This document shows, one piece after another, positions 26,201 to 41,325 of a stretch of DNA of 64,000 bases (position 1 is the first letter of the stretch; each line of letters starts with the position of its first letter). Position numbers and translations under genes: made by a program. The notes beneath the pieces are model-generated. The model was not told the DNA's origin, did no database searches, and worked only from the letters and a program-made list of their open reading frames with translations. Location of the stretch: assembly GCA_019671135.1 (NCBI GenBank), contig JAHRHY010000007.1:558001-622000 (forward strand), in the 5' to 3' direction. Source of the DNA: Linnemannia hyalina. Lineage: Eukaryota > Mortierellomycota > Mortierellomycetes > Mortierellales > Mortierellaceae.

Positions 26201-26858
26201 AGACAAGTGGCGAGTCGGCCAACTAATCTTCCTCTCCTGCTTCCTTGGCATCCTCCTCACCGGTCTCTCCTTTGGCCACTTCTTCTACTTTTGGAAAGTC
26301 AAGGGCTACTATCCCTACCCAACCGCAGAAACCGACTCCCCCGTAGTCGACCGGTCCCTTGAATCCATCATGTACCTCCACATCTCCTCCGCTCCCCATT
26401 TCCTTATTTTCTCAACGAGATTGACGGGATACTTTTGGGAGAGCATGCCAAGTATCTGGTTCACGATCGTCATCCTCGGCACCCAGGTCATCGCATTGTT
26501 GATGGTCATCTTTGGATGGCTCACCCCCGCCGTCCCCGCCACCCAGGCCCTCGCAGTCTTTGGTGTCTCCCTCGTCTCCTGTGTGGTCCTGGACGTTATC
26601 AAAGTCCAGGTCTTCAAATTCTGGACCCTAGGCTCCCACTCCCTTTCCTGCGCACCCTGCGGAGGAAGAAGGAAAATGCTTCTGGATCGCAAGCGAGTTG
26701 AAAGGAACCAGAAGCGGGTTTGGAGGAGTATCCATAAAGGCCCAGAGGCAATTGTTGCAAAGACGAGGGTATTGCTGGCGATTGGGAGCGGCGGGAGCAA
26801 GATCCCGCAGTCGATGATGGACGATATTTCTTGGGATCGCCATGGTGGTAGTCTGTAA
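23231..26858 (+). CDS. PMA1: P-type H+-ATPase (type IIIA), plasma-membrane proton pump
   Basis: This pump uses ATP to extrude protons and energise the fungal plasma membrane. Exons 23231-23605, 24222-26054 and 26187-26858 give 959 residues; the first intron is long (616 bases). The variable N-terminus (about 60 residues, Ser/Pro/Asn-rich) is followed by the actuator with LTGES (about residue 223-227), PIGLPSVMAVTM in M4, the phosphorylation site CSDKTGTLT (Asp about 376), KGAPQ in the nucleotide domain, and TGDGVNDAPALKKA at the hinge. In M6, LNDLATLVIAVDNAQ keeps the Asp that in Pma1 and plant AHA2 carries the proton. The C-terminus is rich in Arg/Lys and Ser and ends with DRHGGSL; it shows neither the yeast regulatory tail nor the plant 14-3-3 site, so its regulation may differ. 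Confidence 0.95.
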
Positions 26859-27160
26859 ACCTTCAGGCGAAGGCGATTCCTCCCCCCCCCCTCACTTTTC
26901 TGACATTTCTTTGTCCATTTACTTTGTAAAAAAAAAACATTCCTTTTCTCTCCTTTGTTCATACTACTTTCGTCCTTGTCAAATATCCCTTTTCTATATC
27001 CCTTTCCCCCCACCTTCTTACCCTTCTTCATTTTTACACCTGGATGAGTTCACCTCCAATACTTCAAACCAAAAAAATAAATACACTTCTCCGCAATGTC
27101 CAACACCATTCGGGTTTAAACAACAACATCAAATCAAGAACCGTTTATGAAAGGTCAAAT
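26859..27160. other. Convergent 3' flanks of the H+-ATPase and COG7
   Basis: About 300 bases between two stop codons, T/C-rich with short A runs on the plus strand. Nothing else is seen. Confidence 0.5.
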
Positions 27161-30100
27161 CTATGAAGAAGGAATAGTGATACCCTTGAGACGAGCAACC
27201 CACTTGAAGACAACAATCTCAAGCTCCATCTGGCCAGGGATATCCTCATCCCCAACCGCCAAAACGTACGGCAACACGGGCGCGCCAGGGATAACAATCG
27301 ACACCTGGTGAGGCTCCAACGACGCACCACCGTTCGGCACTGCTCCGGCACCCTGCGAAACCGACACCGGCGACTCTGCCTCTGCAGTAGCGGTAGCATC
27401 AACAGAGCTATCCTGTTCCTGCTGCTCCAGTTGCTGCTGCTGCATCTGCTGCAAAGCCATCAGCAGCCCTGCCTCACTCATCCTCAACGCCTTGATCAAA
27501 GACCGAATACTGGGTGTTGGCTCAATCGCCAAGGAGCCCAAACAAGTATCAACAAAGTACCCCAAGTCCATACTCAACTGGTTGACACCAGCCTCCGAGA
27601 GTCGACTCAAGTAATGCTGCTTTTTGGCGTTGGCCGTCACACCACCAACGGGGGAAGACGACGGGACGGGCGACGATGTGGGACCTCCGAACCGGTTCCT
27701 CTGTTGTTGTTGTTGAGATGCCATGGTGGCAGAAGAAGGTGTTATCGGTGAGGATGTAAACTCGCCGAGATTGGGGTCATAAAGGCGCTCGATAATCGTA
27801 TGCATCGCGGCCCGAGAGAGCGACGTGATCCAGCGATGCATCACCGCTAAATCATCCTCATCCTCCAATGACTCCCCTCCATCGTCATCACCCTCTCCCT
27901 TAGACTTATTGTCGGCCGACCCAACTCCAAGATCCTGATCCGCATCCAGGCTCTTCTCTCCAGATCCATCGCCTCCCTCGGCAAACATAGACTCCTGCTG
28001 GTTCTGGAGCTCCAAGGGTCGATCCGCATATGGTAACGAAAGGATCCCGAACCTCAGACCAGGGTCTCCCTCATACGTTCCAAATGTTAACGGCAACGCT
28101 AACAACTGCCTCAGCAGCTCCTCCATGTAATCACTAGGACTGGACCGGAACTTGATCACATCCGTCCGTGTGCCTCCCATTGTCGACTGATGCACCCTCC
28201 GCGCAACCTTATCGCTGAGTCCACCAGGCTCGTCAACCCCCTCGGTCCAGCAAGGAAGCAACGCCAGATCTGCCAATGGTCGCGACAGAGGAATGTAAAC
28301 AGAATCGAAAATAAACCGCTGACAGAGCTTTGTCAACTGAACTGCGCGTTGGTGACTCTGCAAGAACAGGTGGTAAGGCTTGGGGTCTAATCCAAGATCT
28401 GTCTCTGCCGAAATCTGGTCCTTGGGTGTCGTTTCGTCCTTTAGGCTCGACTTTTTGACAATCTCCAGAATCTCGGAGAGGCGGAAACTGTTCAAGTTGG
28501 ACTGCTGAAGGAGGGCGATCGAGGCGTTGGGTGGTTGGATAGCTGTTGCAGACTTGAGTCCCGACACTGACGATCCTTGGTCGACTGAAAGGTGACCTCC
28601 GTCCTGGTAGTTGCTTTGGTCCATATTAACAAACTCCTCAACGCCCCGAAGCGCCTTCTTGGTCTTGACATCCAGCTGGTCCAACCTCTGACAGAGCTGT
28701 TTACACAAAACCATCAACCGACAGCCCATCTGGAAGAGTCTCTGGTCCTGCTCATGCACATCCTCATCCCAACCATCCGAATCCGTGTCCTCTGCAGAAT
28801 CCGAAAGCTGGTTGTCGTACTTGGAGCCCTGTCGAGAGTGTGACCCGTACTCGTTCTGTTTGGCGGTGGCGACAGCGGTAATTTTGTTTCCATTTGCATC
28901 CACTTGCAGTCCCGACCTCTGGCGGCACTCGGCCAAGATCTCAGAGTAGCGATCCATAATGTCCTTGAAGAACCCAGTGAGTCCATCCAACAGTCCTGGA
29001 GCTCCGAAACCATGAGTCAATCTCATACACCGACCAATCGCTCCTTCGGCCAGGTTGAAGGCAAGGGCGTTGGTATTCGTCATGATCTTGACCAGATGCG
29101 AGCTGCTCTTGGCGATTCCTCTGCTCCTTGTTACAGGGTCCAGGTAAGGTGCCATCGCAGGTACCGATGTCGTCAGCAGCGCCCTCAAATGTGCTCCCTC
29201 TAGCTTGCCATAGTTCCGCTGGTAGCCCATAAAAGGTTCGTAGAGAACATATGCCCACTCGTGAGGATCTTGGAATGACTTGAGATCGATGTTTTTGTCC
29301 TGAATGAACGACGCCCGGTTGCCCTTGCCGTCCCTGGAGCCATCAGGCACGACCAGACTTCCTGCTCTTGACCGGTTCCCGCTGTGCTCCCGCTGGTTTC
29401 CGACGAGGGGTTGAGAAACAATGCGCTCCATCCTAGTGCCAAAGGCCTCAGTTGCCATGAAAGCCGAGATCAGAACAGGAAGTCCCCCCTCATCGCCCTG
29501 AGACTTTGTAACCTGCTGGAGGGCCACCTGCATGTTGGGGTCGATGTGTGAGAAAATGTCGTGGACAAGACCGTGGATGGTGGCCGAGGGGTCCGAAAAG
29601 ATGCTGGTGATCCAAGCAAACTCGTCGTGCAGCATACTGGATGCATCCTTGTAGAAAGTCTGGAGGGAGGCGGTGAAATCCTTCGAGTCGGCGGTGGCGG
29701 TGGTAGGAGTGCCTGGTCTGCCTGACCCGCCTGGTCGGAGACCAAGATTCAGTGCTAGTGTTAACCGCTTCCACTGCTCTAACAGAGGTGCGCGTCGTTG
29801 CGAGATGTAGAAGTCCTGGAACTTTTCCTGACGCCCGATGAGACCGAAGACCTTGATCAGGTCTTGACAGGCAGCGGTATCCTTCTGGTCTAGCGCTTCC
29901 TTGACTTTGCCCATGACCTGCTGCTCCAGTTGATCCTTGAGGGAGAGCAAGAGAGTCATGCGATCGCCTTCGACGTTGGTGTTCTTGTAAACGACAAGTG
30001 ACCGCTCGGCTTCCGAAAGTCTTGTGGCAGCCCTGGTGAAGTCGCCCTTGGCCAAGATATCCTTTGCCTCTGCCTCGAGATTTCTCCAGTTCTCAGCCTC

Positions 30101-30925
30101 GCGAAGAGCAGAATGTGTGGCCTCCATGCGAGTCTTGACCAGATCCAGGTACTTGAGACGATCCAGAGCCTGAACGGTATCGTTAGAGTCGACGGTGTTG
30201 ATGTCTCCTCTGACAAGACGGATGCCCTCCTGAAGCGCTCTTGTCTCCTGGCGCAACTGGTCGAGCTCGTGGGTCAGACGCGGGAGAAGCTTGACCATAT
30301 CCTGAGTTGCGGACGATAGGGCTGCTGAAGTCTGACCAGCGAGTAGGTGCAGTTTTGTGAGGTGTGTAGTCGCGTGTTGGGTCAAGATTGTTGTCTGACT
30401 TTTGGATGTTGTTGATCCTGCTGCTGGTCCTGCAGTTTGCCGACTTGATGGTGGCGTCGCTGAGCTGCTCGAGGAAGTGTCTTCGACTCCGTCCTTCTCA
30501 TCTATAGGGTGAACAAATATATATCTATGATATTAATAACGCGTATTAATGCTTTCAACGACATTGTCGCGCTTCAGGTCCAAGGTCAACTTACCGAGGA
30601 CAGGGTCGAGTGCAGGTGTCTGAAGAAGGTCGAGTGAAGCGTCCAAAGATGCGTCACCATTGTCTCCCGCGACAGATGAGGCGGAAGACCTTACACCCTT
30701 GATGCCGCTGAGGGATGGCGAGACCGGCGTTGATGAGGAGTTGTTTGTTGTAGTGGATGAAGTTGGTTCAGACTGACGAGGAACGGTGGTGAGGATGTTG
30801 TTGATCCATGCTTTGACGTCAAAGTCGGGCGCAGTGAAGGCGGGGTCGACAGCGGGGAGACCTTGGACAGCTTGTGCCCCTGACAACTGTGAGTGGTGGG
30901 TCTGGGGTCTTGCCGGCGCGGGCAT
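27161..30925 (-). CDS. COG7: Conserved oligomeric Golgi complex subunit 7
   Basis: COG7 is a lobe-B subunit of the eight-protein COG tether that guides retrograde vesicles within the Golgi. Exons 30925-30595 and 30501-27161 (93-base intron) give 1223 residues, larger than human COG7 (770) because of long low-complexity inserts. The diagnostic N-terminal motif FDVKAWINNIL follows an about 30-residue leader. A coiled-coil region (about residues 145-330) with DMVKLLPRLTHELDQLRQET and LVRGDINTVDSND matches the family, as does WKRLTLALNLGL further on. Inserts are rich in Ser, Gly, Gln and Asp, including a QQQQ tract and an acidic stretch. The C-terminal part ends with an ELEIVVFKWVARLKGI helix. 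It is divergently transcribed from the SDR gene with 217 bases between starts. Confidence 0.9.
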
Positions 30926-31142
30926 CTTTGTATTGAGTCTGATGAAAAGGATGTGGCAGGAAGGGAGTGGAGGAGGATGAGAAGGGGATGGGCGAGAGAA
31001 GCAAGAAGAGTGGAGTGAACAAAATTAGAGCGTGAGAGCAGGACTGTGTCCTTTTTTGAGTTGAAGTCACGAACGGAACTTGAAGTAGGAGAGCTAAACG
31101 ACAAAGTACATCGTTCCTTACTTCAACAATCCAGCTCACGCC
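30926..31142. promoter_or_regulatory. Bidirectional promoter interval, COG7 and SDR gene
   Basis: Only 217 bases separate two divergent start codons, so both promoters must lie here or overlap the genes. No clear TATA box is visible. Confidence 0.5.
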
Positions 31143-32144
31143 ATGTCAACGACAGCCATTGCACTGGGAGTCGCCATCGCCACTCCCATCCTAATCAAGA
31201 CACTCGCAGGATCAAAAGGACCCACAAGGGCAAAGACCATCCCTCACGCAGACGAACGAGTTGTCATCATCGGAGCCAGCTCAGGAATCGGGTCTGAACT
31301 CGCTCGTATATATGCCGGTCGACACGCGCACGTCGTCATGGTCGCCCGCAGGATGGAACTCCTTCAGCAATTGATTCATGAGCTTTCTTCAACTGCTAGC
31401 TCAATCCATGCTATCCAAGGAGATGTCACCTTGCCCGAGGATGTCCGCAGGATCACGCTCGAGTCCTTAAAGGCTCTCAACGGCAAAGTCGACACACTCA
31501 TCATTTGTGCCGGCATTATCTCCGTCCTGCCCTTTGCTGAACTCGCAGGCATCGACTCTGCGAAAACAACTACATCCGAATCTGACTACAGCCATCTCCT
31601 GCCTACCGACTCTGACAAGGCCCTGGAGGCTTCGATCAGGATCATGAACGTCAACTACCACGCACCTCTCAACCTCGCCAGCCATTTCCTCCCCGCACTT
31701 ACACAGACCAGCGCTGCTGGCAACATCATCGTCGTCTCATCCATGGCAGGTAAGATCGGCGCCCCTACTCGGTCGATCTACTCTGCGAGCAAACATGCCG
31801 CCCAGGGGTTCTTTGACGCTTTGGGCATGGAAGTCGAGCGGACAGGAGTTCATGTCGGGATCGTCTCTCCAGGAACAGTCGCCACCGACCTTCGCCAGTC
31901 CGCTGTGGATCTCCCCACAGCTGAGGCAACATCATCGACAAGTCCAGCAGCTCCAGTCAAAGTGGCGGGAACTAAAAAGGGCGCGATGACGGCCAAGGCG
32001 TGTGCGGAGGGAATTGTTCGAGGATCTGATTTGCGCCAACACGAAGTCATTATGCCGTGGTTCTACCATGTCAGTCTTGTTCTTCAGATTGTGAGCCCTA
32101 GTTTGGTACGATGGCTCGCCAAGAAAAAGTACGGCTACCTGTAG
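31143..32144 (+). CDS. Membrane-anchored short-chain dehydrogenase/reductase
   Basis: This intronless gene encodes 333 residues of a classical SDR. Residues 5-20 are a hydrophobic N-terminal segment, likely a membrane anchor, followed by basic residues. The NAD(P)-binding motif is GASSGIGSE (44-52), and the Arg-Arg near residue 69-70 (VARRMELL) suggests NADPH preference. The catalytic set is Asn at about 169-171 (NVN), Ser200 (VVSS), Tyr213 and Lys217 (YSASK). The usual NNAG motif is ICAG here. The layout resembles DHRS7/11-beta-hydroxysteroid dehydrogenase-like or Tsc10-like enzymes of the ER. The substrate cannot be told from sequence. A 25-residue Ser/Thr/Ala-rich insertion is present near residue 260-275. 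Confidence 0.9.
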   Translation: MSTTAIALGVAIATPILIKTLAGSKGPTRAKTIPHADERVVIIGASSGIGSELARIYAGRHAHVVMVARRMELLQQLIHELSSTASSIHAIQGDVTLPEDVRRITLESLKALNGKVDTLIICAGIISVLPFAELAGIDSAKTTTSESDYSHLLPTDSDKALEASIRIMNVNYHAPLNLASHFLPALTQTSAAGNIIVVSSMAGKIGAPTRSIYSASKHAAQGFFDALGMEVERTGVHVGIVSPGTVATDLRQSAVDLPTAEATSSTSPAAPVKVAGTKKGAMTAKACAEGIVRGSDLRQHEVIMPWFYHVSLVLQIVSPSLVRWLAKKKYGYL

Positions 32145-32404
32145 ATCCTTTTCGTACCTTTTGTTCTGTAACAATAACATACCACCAACATCAACATCTT
32201 AAAGCAAAGAAAGTCGTTAGCCCCTGCTTCGCCCGAGAAGTGTGTGCTGTTCCCGTCTAATTGGTAGAGATCATATTACGAAATTCCAAAAGAAACCATG
32301 ACTGGCAAAAATCAAAAAGGCGGAACTTCTTTCTATTCTTCCAACCTTCACTCTCGCCCTCCTTTTCACTCGTTTATTCATCTCTCAACTCTTGGACACA
32401 AACG

Positions 32405-35078
32405 ATGAATGCAAACCCGCTCAGCGCAAAGCTGACAAAGCTCCTCGCGAGCTCTCTCGATGACCCAAAACTCAGGACTTCCCTCACTGCCCTCTCAGAG
32501 TTCTACACCGTCAATGCTGTCAACTCGCGACACAACCTCAGGGGCGATATCGAACGACGAGGCACCGAAGTCAACTACCAGTTCCTCCAGGAGCTGGAGA
32601 AAGTCAACATCGTAAAGCACACTCATTTTTATTCTTCTCATTCGACTTGCCAGAAAGGAGGTTTTCAAAGAGGCGGGAGGTCATCATCTCACGCGACTGT
32701 TTAACTCATCATCTAACCCTTCAATCACTTTGGCCATGGACGTTGTAGCAATTCCTGGAACTGGAGGCCGAGATGAACGAAATGAACTCGCTTTGTCAGG
32801 AGATGCAGGACCGCCTGAACTTGGCGAATGACAAGACCGTCACCTTGCTCGAGCAGACTGACGCTCTTCGGGAACAGAGGTACGACTCGCTCTTTCAAAG
32901 AAGAGGTTACCAAACTTATTTGTGCCGTGAAGAGCGCACGAACGACTGACCTCAAGTCCTTCTGTTCTTTCGACTGAACTATAGCAACATTTGTGCGGTG
33001 CGGCAGACTATCTTGGAGGCGTTTCTGGACCGATTTACATTGTCAGAGTCAGAGATTACGATCTTGTGCTCGACTGCTATGGATGTCACGCCTGCCTTCT
33101 TTGACGCGCTGGAGCACCTCGAAAACATTCACGCCGACTGCAACGCGCTTTTGATCACAGAGCACCAGCGAGCAGGGTATGTTCATTCGTGAGAGCGTCA
33201 CCGGTATTTCCATTGAGCAACCACCATGACTACTTTGAACCGCCTTGCATAACCTCTACATTATTTGTCGTTGAATTATCTAAACAGATTGGAGATCATG
33301 GACTCGATGAGAACGTATCGTAGTATTTCATACGAAAAGCTGTTCAGGTGGATGCAAAATGAATGCAGGACAATGAGCCGACCAGACGGGATGATGGAAG
33401 TTCGGGAGGTTACCAAGAAGGCGATCCAAGCACTCAAGCAGGATGATCAATTCTTCAGATTGATTCTGGAGGAATTAGTCCATGTGCGACGCAACGCTAT
33501 CCTTAGATCATTCATCGATGCCTTGACGAGAGGAGGACCTGGCGGCACACCACGACCGATCGAACTGCATGCTCACGACCCCCTGCGATACATTGGAGAC
33601 ATGTTGGCATGGATCCATCAGACTGTGGCGAGTGAACGTGAGTTTTTGGAGAGCGTTCTGAGCAGCGAGCGAAAGAAGCGGGATCGTGGACATGTTGAGA
33701 TCAAGTTGCCCAAGGCCAGCCCATTGCGGCTTGTCGAGAGCGATGCTACAGATGCAGAGATTGTTGACTCGCTTCTGGACAAGAACCTCGAAGGAACCGC
33801 ACGACCACTCAAGGTGAGTTTCAGGACAATTTGGACCCCTGGAGGAAAGTCGTGATACAGGGCATACGTTTGACGCCAATCGCATTTTTAATTTAATAGT
33901 CGCGAGTGGAGCAGGTGCTGGTTTCTCAGGCAAACGCCATCACAGCATTCAAGATCTCCAACCTCATCAAGTTCTACTCTTCGACAATCGAGAAGGCCCT
34001 CGGAACAGAGGCAACCCTTTCGAAAACGTTGCACGAAATCTCGGACGCGTCGATGCAAGTGTTCTTTGACGCGATCGGAAAACAATCAGCAGATCTCTTA
34101 CGTCGACCCGACTCTCCAGGAACAGATCTCGGACCACCTCCAGCCATGAAGGAAACTGTGCTTCAACTCAAGGAGATCATGAAATCTTTCGACACGTCCT
34201 TTGTCCAGGTCGATGAGGGTAACAAGGACTTTGCACCCATCCTGAGTGCCGTGATTGATCCTCTTTTCCAGATGTGTGAGATTGGCGCCGCCCACTTGAG
34301 TGCCTTCAACAGAGCCATCTACATGATGAACTGTCTTCACTATGTCCAGGTAGGATTCTCGTGTCGTTGGATGTGCAGCTAGCTTGTTGAGCGCTATGTC
34401 TGGCGTCCTTTTCTGACCATCTTTTTCTGTCTTAAATTTATTATATTATAGTCGGCGCTCGTATACCCATTCACAAAGCACAAGGTGGAAGACCTTGAGA
34501 AGCAAGTTCAGGACTATGTCGACACGGTTGTCGATGAGCAGGTTAGTAGCAGCACCAATTACTCTTGGCTAGAACATGTTGGTGGGCCAAGGTCTTCTAT
34601 CTAACTTTGCACCTCTTTCTCTTTGTTATATAGCATATTGTGTTGTTGAAGCAGTCTGGCATTGCACCAATAATACAGGCCATGGAAACCAAGGATGAGA
34701 AGGTAAGGCATTCGACTGTCGTCGATTACAATGGTTGATCCCGTGCTCAATACCAATTGAACTAACACGAACTTTGCTTATGAAAATACATAGACGCCAT
34801 TATCGTCGGTACCAGGCATGGATGCAATGTCAATCTCGGCAATCTTATCGCGTCTGGACCACTTTTTGGGATCGGTGACCTTGGATCTGTCGTCGTGGCT
34901 GTCCAAGATTGTGTCGTCGAGGCTGGCCAAAACGATTAGTACACAGAACGTGAGGATGTTTGTGGATGCATACCGGCGCCTGTGCCAGGCCGTTGAGGAC
35001 CCTAAGAACCAGTACGAGTTCCCAGCTACAATCCTAGTGCGCACCGCAGACGACGTAGAGGATCTCCTAGTCGACTAG
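32405..35078 (+). CDS. COG6: Conserved oligomeric Golgi complex subunit 6
   Basis: COG6 is another lobe-B subunit of the COG tether. Eight exons, 32405-32611, 32749-32879, 32985-33176, 33288-33813, 33900-34349, 34452-34541, 34634-34702 and 34794-35078, give 649 residues, close to human COG6 (657). The strongest match is the central block: YEKLFRWMQNECRTMSRPD, FIDALTRGGPGGTPRPIELH and HDPLRYIGDMLAWIHQTVAS, nearly identical to animals. The N-terminal 150 residues form coiled coils for complex assembly. It starts 261 bases after the SDR stop and ends 335 bases before RPC31, all on the plus strand. All introns are short (about 75-140 bases) with GTRNGN donors. Confidence 0.95.
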
Positions 35079-35413
35079 ATTCTAAAGCGGCAAAAAAAAT
35101 TAGATGTAAAAAATGTGCCTTGTCATTTCCTGTGGCTGAGCGAGTTTTATGTTTTGGTTCATTTTTTGTGTCTCTTGCTGGGCAAAAGGCATTGGGCTTG
35201 TTCTTCCATTGTTCTGCCTACTCTGTTCTTTCACGACTGTTCACTTCTCTCGCATCGGGATTTTGCATTCAACTCTCAGCAACCCTCATCAAGGACGAAC
35301 GACACGAACGAGTTTGTTTTCTCAGGATACAAGCAAGGGGATCTCATCAGACCACCACCAACATCACAAAGCCCTTTTCTCTCTTTCCCTTCTCTACATA
35401 ACATATCAATAAA
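35079..35413. other. COG6 to RPC31 intergenic region
   Basis: T-rich 3' flank of COG6 and leader of RPC31. No further gene is supported. Confidence 0.5.
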
Positions 35414-36703
35414 ATGTCTCGCGGCGGTGGACGTGGAGGCGGACGCGGAGGCGGACGTGGCGGTGGACGCGGCGGAGGAGTGCCAGGTATTCAGACCTTC
35501 GGGCCTGACGCTATCCAAGCAACCTTCAAGAACCCTGGCGAAACGTACCCTGTAAGCAGCTTCCTCTTTGAATGGCTGTGGAGATAACAAGGCCTCTTGT
35601 TGACACTGGATCATTTCCTTGGATCAGGATAACAAGGAAGGAAGATCATGGCTGACAGTTATCACGTTTGTTGTTGAAACGGAATAGGATATCATCTTGC
35701 CAGTTGCAAGGCCACCCACAGACGAGGAAGGAGAGATGTACATTGCCATGAAAAAGCTGCAGGAGACGTTATATTCGAGCCCATACTACCTCACAGAACC
35801 CAGGAAGCCCGGTGGTAAGGACATCAGGAAACTTGTGGACACTTTTTTTTTGTCATTTCTGACGGCATTGGGAACGTACGATTGAACGTGGAGAGGATCA
35901 GATATAGAAGTAGTGATTAATGGATGTCTTTGTTCTTTTATTGTAGCCATTACGAGGTACACGGATCGGTACCATCAGGACCATGCAGCAAAGAGACCCA
36001 AGCTGGACACTATCAAGTCAAGTAAGCATTCAACGTGGGCGCGAGAGGAAAGCGTTCTTTGGGCGAGGCTGAAGAGTCATAGCGGATACGTTTTGGATCT
36101 GACTGCGGCGGAAATTTATTGTTGGCACTAACATACATTCTCCATCCCTCTTCCTTGTGGCACCGATAGACAAGTCTTTTTTCCCTGATGAACTCCACTC
36201 GATTCTGGATCCCAAGACTATCACCAGTACGTGGAATGGACTACTTAGTGTTTTCGGGACATGAACAGGACTTGCTGGAGGCTGAGCAGTGCTGTACCAT
36301 GCCAACACTTTGTGAATACTGACATCTTCGCACTTTGCTTACTACATCCGTTCTAGAAAAAAGAACGGTCAACCAAAAGTACGATATTAGCAAGATCGAC
36401 GAGAACGAGGACGATGGCGAGGCAGAGATCGACCCCGAGACTGGCTTGCCCAAGAAGACTGTAAGTCGCCTTGCTGTATGTTGCTTTGAACGTGCCTGTG
36501 TGTGTGTGTTCGTTATCCTCTTTGCTGACGCGATTTCTTTTCTTATCCTTACGACTTGATAGGGCGATGGCGAGGATGGACTGGAAGAGGAAGAGTACGA
36601 GGACGAGGAAGACGAAGACGACAACGATTATGGCGAGAGCCATTTTGATAACGGAGAAGGAGACGACGATGATGGTGACGATGGTGATGGCGGTGATTAC
36701 TAG
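35414..36703 (+). CDS. RPC31: RNA polymerase III subunit RPC31/RPC7
   Basis: This is a subunit of the RPC82/34/31 subcomplex that Pol III needs for promoter opening and initiation. Six exons, 35414-35551, 35688-35814, 35947-36021, 36170-36226, 36357-36460 and 36563-36703, give 213 residues, like other family members (about 220-250). The family signature is seen in YPDIILPVARPPTDEEGEMY, the weak block PYYLTEP followed by YTDRYHQD, and the strongly acidic C-terminus where DNDYGESHFDNGEGDDDD parallels the animal NDYINSYFEDGDD. The N-terminus is a run of RGGG repeats (residues 3-22), not known to me in the yeast or human subunit. The donor of exon 2 could be three bases earlier; the frame stays the same. 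Confidence 0.88.
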
Positions 36704-36956
36704 TGCGGAGGGTAGCATTTCTTTGACGACGCATAATACAACATTTTCTCTTTTTGCATATCACACAACACCACCTACTGGAGTTCTGGACGCGCACAAG
36801 TAATGATCCGCTAAAAAAAAATTGCCACCAAAATATTTCCGCTTCCTTTACTACTGTGTGACTGGTTCGCACACCTTTCCACACTTCGGGTCCTCGTCCA
36901 CGAGTTTCCGCTGCTGATCAACCTTTTCAACTTTTCCTCTCACACCCTTTGAAGAA

Positions 36957-40799
<3,843 letters not shown>

Positions 40800-41325
40800 T
40801 TCATCTTTTTACATTTAAAAACCTGTGTCTCACAGATGATTTTTGAACGAAAGGGCTGAATTAGGTTAGTGTATGATGTTAAGTTAACTTTCAGTTGTCA
40901 GTGTGTATGATGGGCTGTTACTGCGAATGTCCACGGTGCATTGATTTGACTGGGTGAAGATAAGATTGAGATGAGAGCACCACGAAAATTGTCACGAAAC
41001 CAATTGAAAAAATTGGTGGCAACTTTAATCTTGGGCTTGAGAGCAGTAGACGATGCAGGGGAGGAAAATCTTTTGTCTTTCGTAGGTCTGGACAAATGGA
41101 ATATTTTGTTGTACATAATGATGTGTTTCTCAGATATGCACATCCGAGTTCCTTTATCCTTTACGCTGGTGTAAAGGCTTCTCGAGAAAAAAGGGTTCAG
41201 CTTGAGCATCAAAAGGACCAGAAGGATAGATAGGTTACTCCTTCCTTTTCATCGTTTTTTATTCACTCAGGATCTTGTGTGTTGGCTTTTAATCGAGTGA
41301 GATTCAACTGAATCCAGGCAGACAT
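40800..41325. other. 3' flank of AlaRS and left flank of the foldback element
   Basis: No gene is seen. The last about 100 bases (about 41222-41320) resemble a segment inside the spacer of the inverted repeat (about 43497-43594). Confidence 0.5.
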
